Shown piece after piece: positions 9,303-17,742 of a stretch of 64,000 nucleotides of DNA. The notes under the pieces are model-generated. The model searched no databases. It had not been told where the DNA came from and worked only from the letters and a program-made list of their open reading frames with translations. The stretch lies in contig CASGCS010000011.1 of NCBI GenBank assembly GCA_949300025.1, positions 1 through 64,000 of the forward strand, written 5' to 3'. Made by a program: the position numbers and the translations under genes. The DNA comes from an uncultured bacterium (lineage in GTDB: Bacteria > Bacteroidota > Bacteroidia > Bacteroidales > UBA932). Each line of letters starts with the position of its first letter. The stretch's first letter is position 1.

Positions 9303-10577
9303 TCAACTCTTTTGCAATCTGCCATAGATTCTCCGTACATTTTCCAGAATCTGTTCCTCGCCCTTTACCCGTCGCCCCTCCATCACTATATTTCCGTTGC
9401 ATATGACAGTATCCACACAGGAACTGTTTGCGGAATAGACCAGATTGGCCAGAAAATTATAATTTGGCGTAAATGCGTAATTGTCCGTGTCTATCAGCAC
9501 CATATCGGCCAGTTTTCCCTCCTCTATCACACCGGAATCGATATTCAGAGCCCTTGCACCGTTTACGGTGGCCATTTCCATAAGTTCGTCAAGCGGCAAT
9601 ACGGTAGGATCTTCTCTCCATGCCTTCTGCACCAGAGCGGCCGTCTTCATGGCCTCCAGCATGTCGAGATTGTTGGATGAGGCACATCCGTCGGTACCCA
9701 GCGTAACGGTCAGGCCTGCATCGCGGAATTCACTGTATCTGAATCTGTAGCCCGAAGCCAGTTTCAGGTTGGAATTTATATTGTGAACGATTTTTATATC
9801 GTGCTTCGCGGCAAGTTCAATATCCTTGTCGCTCATCCATACGCAATGGGCCGCAATTACGTTAGGTGCAAGTATTCCAAGACTCTCCAGATATTGGGTC
9901 GGTGAAAGATTGTGCAGTTTCATGGAATCCTGCTGCTCCTTGCGGGTTTCGCTCAGGTGGATATGAAGCAGCAGTGAATTTTTCCTTGCATAGTCGCCTG
10001 CCCACAGCATGAGCTTTTCACTTACGCTGTACGGTGCATGAATTGCAACCGCAAATGTGTTCAGTTCATTCCACGATGCAGACTCTTCATGAATGCGCAT
10101 GCACTCCTCTTTAAGGAACTCATCTTTTGAAGTGTCGTTCAAGTCCAGGAAAACATACGGATTTACAGAGCGCAATCCCATTTCGCTTACAGCCTTTACA
10201 GCGGTATCTATCTTCCAGTACTGGTCATTGAAGGTTGTAGTTCCGCTTTTTATCATCTCCAGACAGGCAAGCTTGGTGCCCCAGTAGACCAGTTCATCGT
10301 CGAGCCTGGGCTCTATCTTCCATATATTTGAAAGCCATTCATCCAGACGGGCATCTTCATATATGCCTCGCATCAGTGTCATGGCGCTATGGGTGTGCAT
10401 ATTGACCAGGCCGGGTATGACAACCTTGTTTTTTGCCTCTATAACCTTTGCCCTGTCTGTCACCTGTACATCGGGCTCCACCTCGGCAGGAGTTATCCTT
10501 GAAATCAGATTGCCTTCTATCAGAATATTCTTTTCCGCTCCGTCCAATATGGCGTTTTTGATAAAGATTCTGTTCAT
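9303..10577 (-). CDS. mtaD: Amidohydrolase, MTA/S-adenosylhomocysteine deaminase family
   Basis: A metal-dependent amidohydrolase of about 424 residues. Counting from the outermost ATG (10592), the metal ligands are HTH (66-68) in [13 protein letters not shown], the histidine of HIHLSE (about 215), AAHCVWMS (about 250) and the aspartate of [10 protein letters not shown] (about 304). The [14 protein letters not shown] and TDGCASSNN forms are typical of the 5'-methylthioadenosine/S-adenosylhomocysteine deaminase group, so it probably deaminates an adenosine thioether. It is the first gene of the operon with the phosphorylase. The ATG at 10577 (MNRIFIKNA) fits the family N terminus better than the one at 10592. 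Related chlorohydrolase-type deaminases cannot be excluded. Confidence 0.82.
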   Translation of the reverse strand: MNRIFIKNAILDGAEKNILIEGNLISRITPAEVEPDVQVTDRAKVIEAKNKVVIPGLVNMHTHSAMTLMRGIYEDARLDEWLSNIWKIEPRLDDELVYWGTKLACLEMIKSGTTTFNDQYWKIDTAVKAVSEMGLRSVNPYVFLDLNDTSKDEFLKEECMRIHEESASWNELNTFAVAIHAPYSVSEKLMLWAGDYARKNSLLLHIHLSETRKEQQDSMKLHNLSPTQYLESLGILAPNVIAAHCVWMSDKDIELAAKHDIKIVHNINSNLKLASGYRFRYSEFRDAGLTVTLGTDGCASSNNLDMLEAMKTAALVQKAWREDPTVLPLDELMEMATVNGARALNIDSGVIEEGKLADMVLIDTDNYAFTPNYNFLANLVYSANSSCVDTVICNGNIVMEGRRVKGEEQILENVRRIYGRLQKS

Positions 10578-10600
10578 ATCCAAAATATCCAAAAACTGGC

Positions 10601-10608
10601 TAAATTTG
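10601..10608 (+). promoter_or_regulatory. -7 box for the DUF4080 gene
   Basis: TAAATTTG matches TAnnTTTG exactly, 32 bases before the start at 10641. No convincing -33 box. It lies one base from the opposing -7 box at 10610-10617, so the two divergent promoters probably compete. Confidence 0.5.
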
Positions 10609-10609
10609 C

Positions 10610-10617
10610 CAAAGTTA
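10610..10617 (-). promoter_or_regulatory. -7 box for the amidohydrolase-PNP operon
   Basis: The minus strand reads TAACTTTG, matching TAnnTTTG, 32 bases before the ATG at 10577. Confidence 0.5.
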
Positions 10618-10640
10618 CTAAAATTTGAACATTCTCCGGC

Positions 10641-12323
10641 ATGAAATTGCTTTGGGCCGACATAAACGCATCATACTCACATTCCAATCTTGCATTTCCG
10701 GCAATGGAAGCGCAACTGCCTGAAAAGTCGAGACGACTGTGCGAATGGAGTGTGGTAAGCGGCACCACGAAATCTCCGCAGGAAGAGTTGATAATGCAGA
10801 TAACAAACTTTAAGCCGCAATTCATATTTGCAACAGGATGGCTCTTCAACATTGCCTATCTGACAGAACTTATTGAAAAGTGCAGCGTCCTCATGCCGGA
10901 GACCCGGGCGGTGCTCGGAGGACCGGAATTCCTTGGCGACAACAGAGCCTTTCTCGAGCGCCATCCATGCATAAGTGCAGTATTCAAGGGAGAGGGCGAG
11001 GAGATTTTCCCGGAACTTATTGAAAGGATACTCAGCGGAGAGCAGAGCGAAAAAGGCATTCCCGCATGGAAAGAGCTGCCCGGCGTTGAATACATTTGCA
11101 ACGGAGAGTATATAAGGAAGGAGAGTGTAAGGGTAAAGGATTTCAAGAGACTTGTCCCGCCGGAAGAATCACAGTTTTTCAACTGGGACAAGCCGTTTGT
11201 CCAGCTTGAAAGTTCGAGAGGATGCTTTAACGGCTGCCGTTTCTGCGTCAGCGGCATATCTGATGCCCGTATAGAGGAGATAGAGTGCGAAGTTGTCGAA
11301 AGGCGGCTCAACAATATCCTCCGGCATGGAATCAAGGAGATACGCCTGCTCGACAGGACTTTCAACGGGAAGTGCAAAAGAGCGGTGAAACTGCTTGAAG
11401 TGTTTGAAAAATTCAGCGGCCGGCTCAGGTTTCATCTGGAAATCCACCCGGCCTTCATAAACGGGGAACTTGCAGAGAAACTCTCCGGAATATCGGAAGG
11501 GCTTCTGCATGTAGAGGCCGGAGTTCAAAGTCTCCAAGAGCCGGTAATAAAGGCATGCAACCGGAAAGGGAGTGCCGAAGCCGCTTTTAACGGCTTAAAG
11601 AAACTGTTGGGATCCAAACGGTTTCTAGTTCATACAGATTTGATTGCAGGATTGCCGGAATACAGTTACTGTCAGCTGTTGGCAGATATAGGAAGGCTTG
11701 TCGCCACAGGGGCCGATGAAATCCAGCTCGAGTTGCTCAAAGTGCTTCCTGGCACCTGTTTCAGGGAAAAAAGCAACGAGTTCGGCCTGAAATACTCACC
11801 GTTCCCGCCATACGAAGTCATGGAAACGCCGCATACAGAGTATCGGGAACTCCACCTTGCAAAAGTCCTCTCCAAAATATTGGAATACTGGTACAACGAC
11901 CCTCTATGGCGCGGCTTTTCAATGGAGGTGTCGGCACGGAAGCCCATGTTTCTCGGAGAACTTGCGGCATTTCTCCAAAAGCGCAATTTTCTTGACACTC
12001 CATATAGCTCTGAAGGCAAATCAATATTGCTCTACGACTTCTGCAAAAAATTCCACCCCTCTCTTACAACCCTTTTCACTCTGTTCTGGGTAAGGGCGGG
12101 GCTTTCGCTCAAAAAGGAGCCGGCTGCTCCTCTGCGCAAGTGGCATATCGGAGAGAATGAAGTTCCCAACCCGCATTTCGATGCCTCTTCGCGCACCACA
12201 AATTATTTCTACCTGGATTGCGAAGGGCGACGTCACTGGTTTCTATTCGATTACACCATTGAAAGGCATAAACCTGCAAAAGAGTTTTCAGATTTTTTAA
12301 ATTACGGTATCAATATTGATTGA
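10641..12323 (+). CDS. B12-binding-domain radical SAM protein, DUF4080 family
   Basis: A 560-residue radical SAM enzyme. Residues 1-130 form a cobalamin-binding-like Rossmann domain with the VLGGPEF and FKGEGEEIFPEL segments. The radical SAM core follows, with the cluster motif GCFNGCRFC (Cys195, Cys199, Cys202). The C-terminal part (about 390-560) is the DUF4080 region. Members are cytoplasmic iron-sulfur enzymes related to methylthiotransferases and B12-dependent methylases, but no substrate is known for this branch. There are about 88 bases before the next small gene and no terminator, so read-through into the 2-oxoacid oxidoreductase genes is possible. Confidence 0.85.
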   Translation: MKLLWADINASYSHSNLAFPAMEAQLPEKSRRLCEWSVVSGTTKSPQEELIMQITNFKPQFIFATGWLFNIAYLTELIEKCSVLMPETRAVLGGPEFLGDNRAFLERHPCISAVFKGEGEEIFPELIERILSGEQSEKGIPAWKELPGVEYICNGEYIRKESVRVKDFKRLVPPEESQFFNWDKPFVQLESSRGCFNGCRFCVSGISDARIEEIECEVVERRLNNILRHGIKEIRLLDRTFNGKCKRAVKLLEVFEKFSGRLRFHLEIHPAFINGELAEKLSGISEGLLHVEAGVQSLQEPVIKACNRKGSAEAAFNGLKKLLGSKRFLVHTDLIAGLPEYSYCQLLADIGRLVATGADEIQLELLKVLPGTCFREKSNEFGLKYSPFPPYEVMETPHTEYRELHLAKVLSKILEYWYNDPLWRGFSMEVSARKPMFLGELAAFLQKRNFLDTPYSSEGKSILLYDFCKKFHPSLTTLFTLFWVRAGLSLKKEPAAPLRKWHIGENEVPNPHFDASSRTTNYFYLDCEGRRHWFLFDYTIERHKPAKEFSDFLNYGINID

Positions 12324-12411
12324 TATACCGCAATTATTTTATAAATTTATGTGCCGGAATAAAAACCGGTTAAAACATTATAAACACCTGTTATAAAAGC
12401 ATAAAAGATTA

Positions 12412-12579
12412 ATGATTAAAACATTTTTCAACAATTTGGCAAACAAATTTAAAAACGCTACTCCAGTCATGCAGGGGATGATTGTGCTAGCGGTAATTTT
12501 GATAATAGGCATAATACTCAGGTGGAGCCACATTGTGGAACAGGTTACAAGAAGTTTGGATTTTTTAAACGGAAAGTGA
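12412..12579 (+). CDS. Small single-pass membrane protein upstream of the ferredoxin gene
   Basis: A 55-residue frame from ATG 12412 to TGA 12577-12579. It has a basic N terminus (MIKTFFNNLANKFKN), one hydrophobic helix (about residues 23-38) and an amphipathic tail. Only one base separates its stop from the ATG of the 4Fe-4S ferredoxin subunit, so the two are very likely co-translated. I do not recognise the family. Its position suggests a membrane anchor or partner of the oxidoreductase, which is inference only. Confidence 0.65.
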   Translation: MIKTFFNNLANKFKNATPVMQGMIVLAVILIIGIILRWSHIVEQVTRSLDFLNGK

Positions 12580-12580
12580 T

Positions 12581-12802
12581 ATGGCTGTAAAAGGAACGGT
12601 TATTATAGAGAGGCAGATATGCAAAGGTTGCGGGATATGTGTAATAAACTGCCCGTCCAAGGCGCTTGCCCTCTCCAGAGAGGTTAACGGAAAAGGATAT
12701 AATTACGTATATATTGCTAACGACAACTGTACCGGATGTGCGAACTGTGCGGTTGTCTGTCCGGACTCTGCAATAGTAAAGGTTTACAGAAGCAGAATCT
12801 GA
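12581..12802 (+). CDS. korD: 2-oxoacid:ferredoxin oxidoreductase, ferredoxin (delta) subunit
   Basis: A 73-residue ferredoxin with two complete [4Fe-4S] motifs: Cys14, 17, 20, 24 and Cys50, 53, 56, 60. It is the electron-transfer subunit of the four-part oxidoreductase encoded directly downstream, passing electrons from the thiamine-bound intermediate to external ferredoxin. Length and motif spacing match the delta subunits of KOR/VOR-type enzymes. It starts one base after the small membrane protein and lies 22 bases before the alpha subunit. Confidence 0.92.
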   Translation: MAVKGTVIIERQICKGCGICVINCPSKALALSREVNGKGYNYVYIANDNCTGCANCAVVCPDSAIVKVYRSRI

Positions 12803-12824
12803 CAAAGAAAGGAGAAGAGAAGAT

Positions 12825-13904
12825 ATGGCAGAAAAATTATTGATGAAAGGAAACGAGGCCATTGCCTATGGAGCCATAAGATGCGGCTGCGACGGTTATT
12901 TCGGCTACCCTATAACACCGCAGTCAGAAATAATGGAGACTTTGATGGAGCAGCAGCCGTGGGAGAGCACCGGCATGGTGGTATTGCAGGCGGAAAGCGA
13001 GACGGCCTCGATAAACATGCTGTACGGGGGCGCCGCAACAGGCAAGAGAGTGATGACCTCGTCGAGCAGCCCGGGAATCAGCCTTATGTGTGAAGGGCTC
13101 AGCTATCTGGCCGGAGCGGAACTCCCCTGCCTGGTGGTGGACGTAATGCGCGGAGGACCGGGGCTTGGCACCATCCAGCCGAGCCAGGCGGATTACTTCC
13201 AATGCGTAAAGGGAGGAGGGCACGGAGACTACAGACTGATTGTACTGGCTCCGGCGTCGGTCCAGGAGATGTACGATTTTGTAGACAAGGCTTTCACTCT
13301 GGCATTCAAGTACAGGATACCGGCCATGATTCTGGCCGACGGAGTAATCGGACAGATGATGGAAAAGGTGGAGCTCGGCCCTGTAAAGCCCCGCAGGAGC
13401 GAGGCGGAAATCGAAGCAGAATGCGGCAGCTGGGCTACAACGGGAAAAAAGCCCGACAGGGAGCGGAACATAATAACATCGCTGGCGCTTGAAGCTCCGG
13501 TTCAGGAAAAGTTCAATATGAAACTCATAGAAAAGCACCGGAAGATTGAGGAAAATGAAGTGCTCTACTCCACATACAGGACAGAGGACGCCGAACATCT
13601 GATTATAGCATACGGCAGCATGTCACGCATTGCGGAAACCGTAATAGACATGGCCCGCGAACAGGGTATAAAGGCGGGGCTTCTGCGTCCGATTACACTC
13701 TTTCCCTTCCCGAAAAAGGAGATTGAAGCCTTTGCGCAAAGGGTAAAGACGATGCTTGCCGTGGAGTTGAGCGCCGGACAGATGGTGGAAGATGTAAGGC
13801 TTGCCGTAAACGGAAAGATTCCTGTACACTTTTACGGCAGATATGGAGGAATGGTCCCCTCTCCCGACCAGATACTGGAAGAATTCAAGAAAAACATCAA
13901 TTAG
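12825..13904 (+). CDS. korA: 2-oxoacid:ferredoxin oxidoreductase, alpha subunit (KorA/VorB type)
   Basis: The 359-residue alpha subunit. It contains the pyrimidine-side thiamine domain with YPITPQSEI (about residues 28-36), the SSSPGISLMCEG and MRGGPGLGT segments (about 85-120), and a C-terminal transketolase-like domain (from about 245). The enzyme decarboxylates a 2-oxoacid to an acyl-CoA, reducing ferredoxin. Close relatives are called either 2-oxoglutarate (Kor) or branched-chain (Vor) oxidoreductases, and sequence alone does not decide. A purine-rich ribosome binding site with GGAG lies about 10 bases before the ATG. It lies 6 bases before the beta gene. Confidence 0.9.
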   Translation: MAEKLLMKGNEAIAYGAIRCGCDGYFGYPITPQSEIMETLMEQQPWESTGMVVLQAESETASINMLYGGAATGKRVMTSSSSPGISLMCEGLSYLAGAELPCLVVDVMRGGPGLGTIQPSQADYFQCVKGGGHGDYRLIVLAPASVQEMYDFVDKAFTLAFKYRIPAMILADGVIGQMMEKVELGPVKPRRSEAEIEAECGSWATTGKKPDRERNIITSLALEAPVQEKFNMKLIEKHRKIEENEVLYSTYRTEDAEHLIIAYGSMSRIAETVIDMAREQGIKAGLLRPITLFPFPKKEIEAFAQRVKTMLAVELSAGQMVEDVRLAVNGKIPVHFYGRYGGMVPSPDQILEEFKKNIN

Positions 13905-13910
13905 AAGATT

Positions 13911-14672
13911 ATGGAGAGAGAAGATTTGATAAAGAAGGAGAATCTGGTTTACAGCAAGACTCCTCTGCTTACAGATACGACAATGCACTACTGCCCCGGC
14001 TGCACCCACGGCGTGGTACACAAGATGATAGCCGAGGTCATAGAAGACATGGGAATACAGGAGAAGACCATAGGCATATCACCGGTGGGATGCGCGGTCT
14101 TTGCATACAACTACATAGACATAGACTGGCAGCAGGCGGCACACGGCAGGGCTCCGGCGCTTGCCACTGCCGTAAAAAGGCTTAACCCGTATAAATATGT
14201 CTTTACATATCAGGGCGACGGAGACCTTGCCTCAATAGGCACGGCTGAAGTGATTCATGCATGCAACAGAGGCGAGAATATCGTAATCATATTTATAAAC
14301 AATGCGATATACGGCATGACAGGCGGCCAGATGGCCCCCACTACGCTGCTTGGCCAGATTACCTCCACAACACCGTACGGGAGGCGTTCAGACCTGAACG
14401 GTTTTCCGCTCAAAATGACTGAAATCGTGGCAAAGCTCGACGGCACATGCTATGTGACCAGACAGTCTGCCCACACTCCGCAGGCAGTCAGAAAGTGTAA
14501 GAAAGCCATAAGGAAAGCATTTGAGAACTCTATGCTGGGCAAGGGCACATCGTTCGTAGAAATTGTAAGCACATGCAACTCGGGTTGGAAACTCACGCCC
14601 GTCAAGGCAAACAAATGGATGGAGGAGAACATGTTTCCGTTCTACCCTCTTGGAGATGTAAAAGACAGATAA
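13911..14672 (+). CDS. korB: 2-oxoacid:ferredoxin oxidoreductase, beta subunit (TPP-binding)
   Basis: The 253-residue subunit that binds thiamine diphosphate. The CPGC motif (Cys28, Cys31) starts the conserved N terminus. GDGDLASIGTAE (about residues 103-114) with the following FINNAIYGMTGGQMAPTT forms the TPP/magnesium site. It works with the alpha subunit to activate the 2-oxoacid. The tight spacing to alpha (6 bases) and gamma (10 bases) indicates one transcript. Confidence 0.92.
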   Translation: MEREDLIKKENLVYSKTPLLTDTTMHYCPGCTHGVVHKMIAEVIEDMGIQEKTIGISPVGCAVFAYNYIDIDWQQAAHGRAPALATAVKRLNPYKYVFTYQGDGDLASIGTAEVIHACNRGENIVIIFINNAIYGMTGGQMAPTTLLGQITSTTPYGRRSDLNGFPLKMTEIVAKLDGTCYVTRQSAHTPQAVRKCKKAIRKAFENSMLGKGTSFVEIVSTCNSGWKLTPVKANKWMEENMFPFYPLGDVKDR

Positions 14673-14682
14673 AAGGATTTTT

Positions 14683-15234
14683 ATGAAAGAAGAGATAATA
14701 ATAGCCGGATTCGGAGGACAGGGAGTTCTCTCCATGGGGAAAATACTTGCATATTCCGGAATAATGCAGGACAAGGAGGTTACATGGATGCCCTCGTACG
14801 GTCCGGAGATGAGAGGCGGCACCGCGAATGTCACGGTCATAATCAGCGACAGCAAAATAAGTTCGCCCGTTCTGGCCCGGTTCGATACGGCGATAATCCT
14901 TAACCAGCAGTCTATGGACAAGTTCGAGCAGGCGGTAAAACCGGGAGGTCTGCTGATATACGACCCCAACGGCATAACCGTTCACCCTTCAAGGAAAGAC
15001 ATTACGATATGCACCATCGACGCTGCAGAGGAAAGCGCGCTGCTTGGCAACACAAAGACCTATAACATGGTTGTTCTGGGCGCATTTCTGAAAATGAAGC
15101 CGGTAATATCAATGGAAAATATCGTTCTGGGATTGAGAAAATCCATACCGGAGAGGAGCCACCACCTTATAGGGATTAACGTACAGGCCATTGAAACAGG
15201 TATAAATAATGTAAAAATCATCAATAAGGTCTAG
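14683..15234 (+). CDS. korC: 2-oxoacid:ferredoxin oxidoreductase, gamma subunit
   Basis: The 183-residue gamma subunit of the pyruvate/2-oxoacid oxidoreductase family. It begins with the coenzyme-A-side motif AGFGGQGVLSMGK (residues 7-19). MPSYGPEMRGGTANV (about 44-58) and the ILNQQSMDKF segment follow. It completes the KOR/VOR set in the order delta-alpha-beta-gamma. No terminator is visible in the 41 bases before the next gene, which has its own -7 box. Confidence 0.9.
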   Translation: MKEEIIIAGFGGQGVLSMGKILAYSGIMQDKEVTWMPSYGPEMRGGTANVTVIISDSKISSPVLARFDTAIILNQQSMDKFEQAVKPGGLLIYDPNGITVHPSRKDITICTIDAAEESALLGNTKTYNMVVLGAFLKMKPVISMENIVLGLRKSIPERSHHLIGINVQAIETGINNVKIINKV

Positions 15235-15254
15235 CGATTTATCCATTTTATTCT

Positions 15255-15262
15255 TAAATTTG
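15255..15262 (+). promoter_or_regulatory. -7 box for the coiled-coil gene and zapA
   Basis: TAAATTTG matches TAnnTTTG, 13 bases before the ATG at 15276. No clear -33 box. Confidence 0.5.
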
Positions 15263-15275
15263 CAGCAAATATGTT

Positions 15276-15566
15276 ATGAGTGAAGAGAGTCAAATAGTTT
15301 CAAAGCTCAAAGGGCATATAGAGCACATCATATCATGCTATGAAGCGGCCCTTTTCGAGAAGGGAGAACTTGAAAGAAAGCTCTCGGAAACCATGACGGA
15401 CTTGGACAAATATAAAACGAAAGTAAAAGAACTGGAAGATAAATTAGAAAAGAAACAATTGACGACTGCTTTTGAAGCATCATCACAAGATATAAAAGAG
15501 GCCAGACAGAGAATTGCCAGAATTGTTAGAGAAATTGATAAATGTATCTCTCTGCTAAATAACTGA
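15276..15566 (+). CDS. Small coiled-coil protein preceding ZapA
   Basis: A 96-residue, highly charged protein, almost wholly predicted helix with heptad-like spacing from about residue 10 to 65 and again at 70-95. No signal peptide or membrane helix. It ends 2 bases before the zapA start. The size, coiled-coil character and partnership with zapA resemble a ZapB-like division factor or a Bacteroidota equivalent, but there is no motif to prove it. Confidence 0.75.
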   Translation: MSEESQIVSKLKGHIEHIISCYEAALFEKGELERKLSETMTDLDKYKTKVKELEDKLEKKQLTTAFEASSQDIKEARQRIARIVREIDKCISLLNN

Positions 15567-15568
15567 TA

Positions 15569-15874
15569 ATGGAAGAAACACAACGTATTAGAATCACTAT
15601 CGCCGGGAAGACTTATGCACTTAAGGTTGATGCTTCCCAGGAGGAGATTTTAAGGTTGGCGGCCAAAAAGGTTGATGAAACCATCAACAGGCTGAAGCAG
15701 AATTTTTCAGGAGGGGTTAACAGCGACGATCAGGACTACCTTGCCATGGCAACGTTGTCCATAGCGACGGAACTGATGGAAAACAGAAAAAATAATGAGA
15801 CGGAAAGGCTCATGGAGAGCCTTGAGTCATTGGATAAACAATTGACAGAATATATTCAATCCTCAAGCCGTTAA
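15569..15874 (+). CDS. zapA: Cell division protein ZapA
   Basis: A 101-residue ZapA-family protein. The N-terminal globular part has RIRITIAGKTYALKV and then the EEILRLAAKKVDETI helix, and a C-terminal coiled coil runs from about residue 60. ZapA binds and cross-links FtsZ filaments at midcell. Paired with the coiled-coil gene upstream. The last codons and the stop (15872-15874) form part of the closing stem of the RNA candidate that follows. Confidence 0.88.
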   Translation: MEETQRIRITIAGKTYALKVDASQEEILRLAAKKVDETINRLKQNFSGGVNSDDQDYLAMATLSIATELMENRKNNETERLMESLESLDKQLTEYIQSSSR

Positions 15875-16062
15875 ACGATTGCTCTTTGCGAAAATCAACA
15901 TTTATTAACAAAACCGAGTGATCGGCTGACAAAAACAGGCCTGGGTTACCCTTAACAGGGGATTCCGCTTGCGGGACGTTGGAAGTTTGCGTCAACAACC
16001 GAAGCTCAAATCATACATTTTCAGGTTTTTCTGAAAACAGCATTGTTTAACGGCTTCTTTTT
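15865..16062 (+). ncRNA. ssrS: 6S RNA candidate
   Basis: The 239 bases between zapA and rny hold a roughly 190-base RNA-like structure. AAGCCGTTAAAC (15865-15876) pairs perfectly with GTTTAACGGCTT (16045-16056). The stem continues through GATTGCT/AGCATT with one bulge to about 18 pairs, and a T-rich run (16055-16062) follows. Inside are a CCGA-GTGA-TCGG hairpin (15914-15925), a GC-rich terminal region (15936-15985), and a small hairpin TTTTCAG/CTGAAAA (16018-16037) on the 3' side. A long closing stem, a central bubble with a 3'-side hairpin, a length near 190 and a place just after zapA are all features of 6S RNA, which sequesters the housekeeping RNA polymerase. I did not run a covariance model. 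Confidence 0.68.
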
Positions 16063-16113
16063 TACCTTGTGTGTTGTCGGTTGCGGCATGTTTAACAAAT
16101 ATATATACACACA

Positions 16114-17661
16114 ATGGAAACAGTTACAATCATTATCGTTTCACTGATAGGTGCCATGGTCGGTGCCGGCATAGGCTTCTATTTTGTCAATAATATATTC
16201 TTGAAAAAGAAGAAGGAAGAAATCATCAAGGAGGCCCAGGCCAAAGGAGAAAGCATAAAAAAGGAGAAGATCTTCCAGGCCAAGGAGAAGTTCCTGCAAC
16301 TCAAGAGCGAGCATGAGCAGTATATAAACGAGAAGAACAGCAACATCCAGCAGATGGAGAACCGTGCAAAGCAGAAAGAGCTCATTCTCAATCAGCAAAA
16401 TAACGAAATTGCAAAAAAGCAGGGCGAGATTGACAGGATAAAGGAGAACATTACGCACCAGCTTTCAATAGTGAACAAAAAATCCGAGGAGTACGAGAAG
16501 CTCAAGCAGGAGGTGATTGAAAAAATCGAGAATGTTGCAGGCATGTCGGCCGCAGAGGCAAAGGCGCAGCTCATACAGCAGATGAAAGATGAGGCCCGCA
16601 CCGAAGCCATGTCCTACATAAACGATGTAATGGATGAAGCCCGGCTTACAGCGTCAAAAGAGGCTAAAAGAATAATCATCAATACTATACAGCGTACTGC
16701 ATCTGAGACTGCCATTGAAAACGCTGTTACGGTATTCAACATCGAGAGCGATGAAATAAAAGGACGCATTATCGGGCGTGAGGGGCGCAACATCAGGGCG
16801 CTGGAAGCAGCCACAGGAGTGGAAATCGTAGTAGACGATACACCTGAAGCGATACTGCTGTCTGCATTTGACCCTGTAAGGAGAGAGGTTGCAAGACTTG
16901 CCCTTCACCAGCTTGTAACAGACGGACGTATTCACCCAGCACGTATAGAAGAGGTTGTTGCAAAGGTGCAGAAACAACTCGACGATGAAATCATGGAGAC
17001 AGGAAAACGCACCTGCATAGATTTGGGAGTGCACGGCCTGCACATAGAGCTGGTAAAGATGATAGGAAGAATGAAATACCGTTCATCTTACGGCCAGAAC
17101 CTTCTTCAGCACTCACGCGAAGTGGCCAACATCTGTTCAATCATGGCTGCGGAACTCGGGCTCAACCCCAAAGCCGCAAAAAGAGCCGGCCTGCTGCATG
17201 ACATAGGCAAGGTGGCGACAGAAGAGGAGAACGAACTGCCCCATGCAATACTCGGAATGAAGATAGCCGAGAAATACAAGGAAAAACCCGAAATCTGCAA
17301 TGCGATAGGCGCTCACCACGAAGAGGTGGAGATGAGTTCTCTGCTCTCGCCCCTTGTACTTGTAGGAGATGCCATCTCCGGAGCAAGGCCCGGTGCAAGA
17401 AGAGAGGTCATAGAGTCATATATCAAGAGGCTTCAGGATATGGAAAACATTGCACTCTCCTACCCCGGAGTCACAAAGACCTACGCTATCCAGGCAGGCA
17501 GGGAGTTGCGCGTAATTGTGGGAAGCGAACAGGTTTCAGACCAGGAAGCCGAAAAACTTTCTACGGAAATCGCAAAGAAGATACAGGACGAAATGGTATA
17601 TCCAGGCCAGGTAAAGATTACGGTAATACGCGAGACCCGTTCTGTAAGTTTTGCAAAATAG
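16114..17661 (+). CDS. rny: Ribonuclease Y
   Basis: The 515-residue membrane-anchored endoribonuclease that starts mRNA decay. An N-terminal transmembrane helix (residues 4-25) is followed by a long charged coiled coil (about 30-195). A KH domain comes next, with [17 protein letters not shown] (about 222-238), then an HD domain with LLQHSREVA and LLHDIGKV supplying the metal ligands. The length is normal for the family. It follows the 6S RNA candidate by about 50 bases; I see no consensus -7 box in that gap. It ends at a strong terminator. Confidence 0.95.
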   Translation: METVTIIIVSLIGAMVGAGIGFYFVNNIFLKKKKEEIIKEAQAKGESIKKEKIFQAKEKFLQLKSEHEQYINEKNSNIQQMENRAKQKELILNQQNNEIAKKQGEIDRIKENITHQLSIVNKKSEEYEKLKQEVIEKIENVAGMSAAEAKAQLIQQMKDEARTEAMSYINDVMDEARLTASKEAKRIIINTIQRTASETAIENAVTVFNIESDEIKGRIIGREGRNIRALEAATGVEIVVDDTPEAILLSAFDPVRREVARLALHQLVTDGRIHPARIEEVVAKVQKQLDDEIMETGKRTCIDLGVHGLHIELVKMIGRMKYRSSYGQNLLQHSREVANICSIMAAELGLNPKAAKRAGLLHDIGKVATEEENELPHAILGMKIAEKYKEKPEICNAIGAHHEEVEMSSLLSPLVLVGDAISGARPGARREVIESYIKRLQDMENIALSYPGVTKTYAIQAGRELRVIVGSEQVSDQEAEKLSTEIAKKIQDEMVYPGQVKITVIRETRSVSFAK

Positions 17662-17684
17662 GCTTCAACCACGTTAAGAGATAT

Positions 17685-17723
17685 AAAAAAGTTCCTGCGG
17701 GGCGCTGCAGGAACTTTTTTTTT
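17685..17723 (+). terminator. Bidirectional terminator between rny and the nucleotidase gene
   Basis: AAAAAAGTTCCTGC (17685-17698) pairs perfectly with GCAGGAACTTTTTT (17707-17720) around an 8-base loop, with T runs on both strands. It ends rny and the nine-gene minus-strand transcript. Confidence 0.92.
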
Positions 17724-17742
17724 ACAAGATACCGAAGAGAAC

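Noticed and set aside
12324..12411. Hairpin CCGG-AATAAAAA-CCGG after the DUF4080 gene
   Set aside because: Only four pairs and no T run, so it is not a convincing terminator. Nothing else is visible in this gap.
12924..13598. A 224-residue minus-strand frame
   Set aside because: Antisense to the oxidoreductase alpha subunit; no start signal, promoter or domain.
15842..15848. TTGACA resembling an E. coli -35 box before the 6S RNA candidate
   Set aside because: It lies inside zapA, has no matching -10 at proper spacing, and the other promoters here follow the Bacteroidota pattern.
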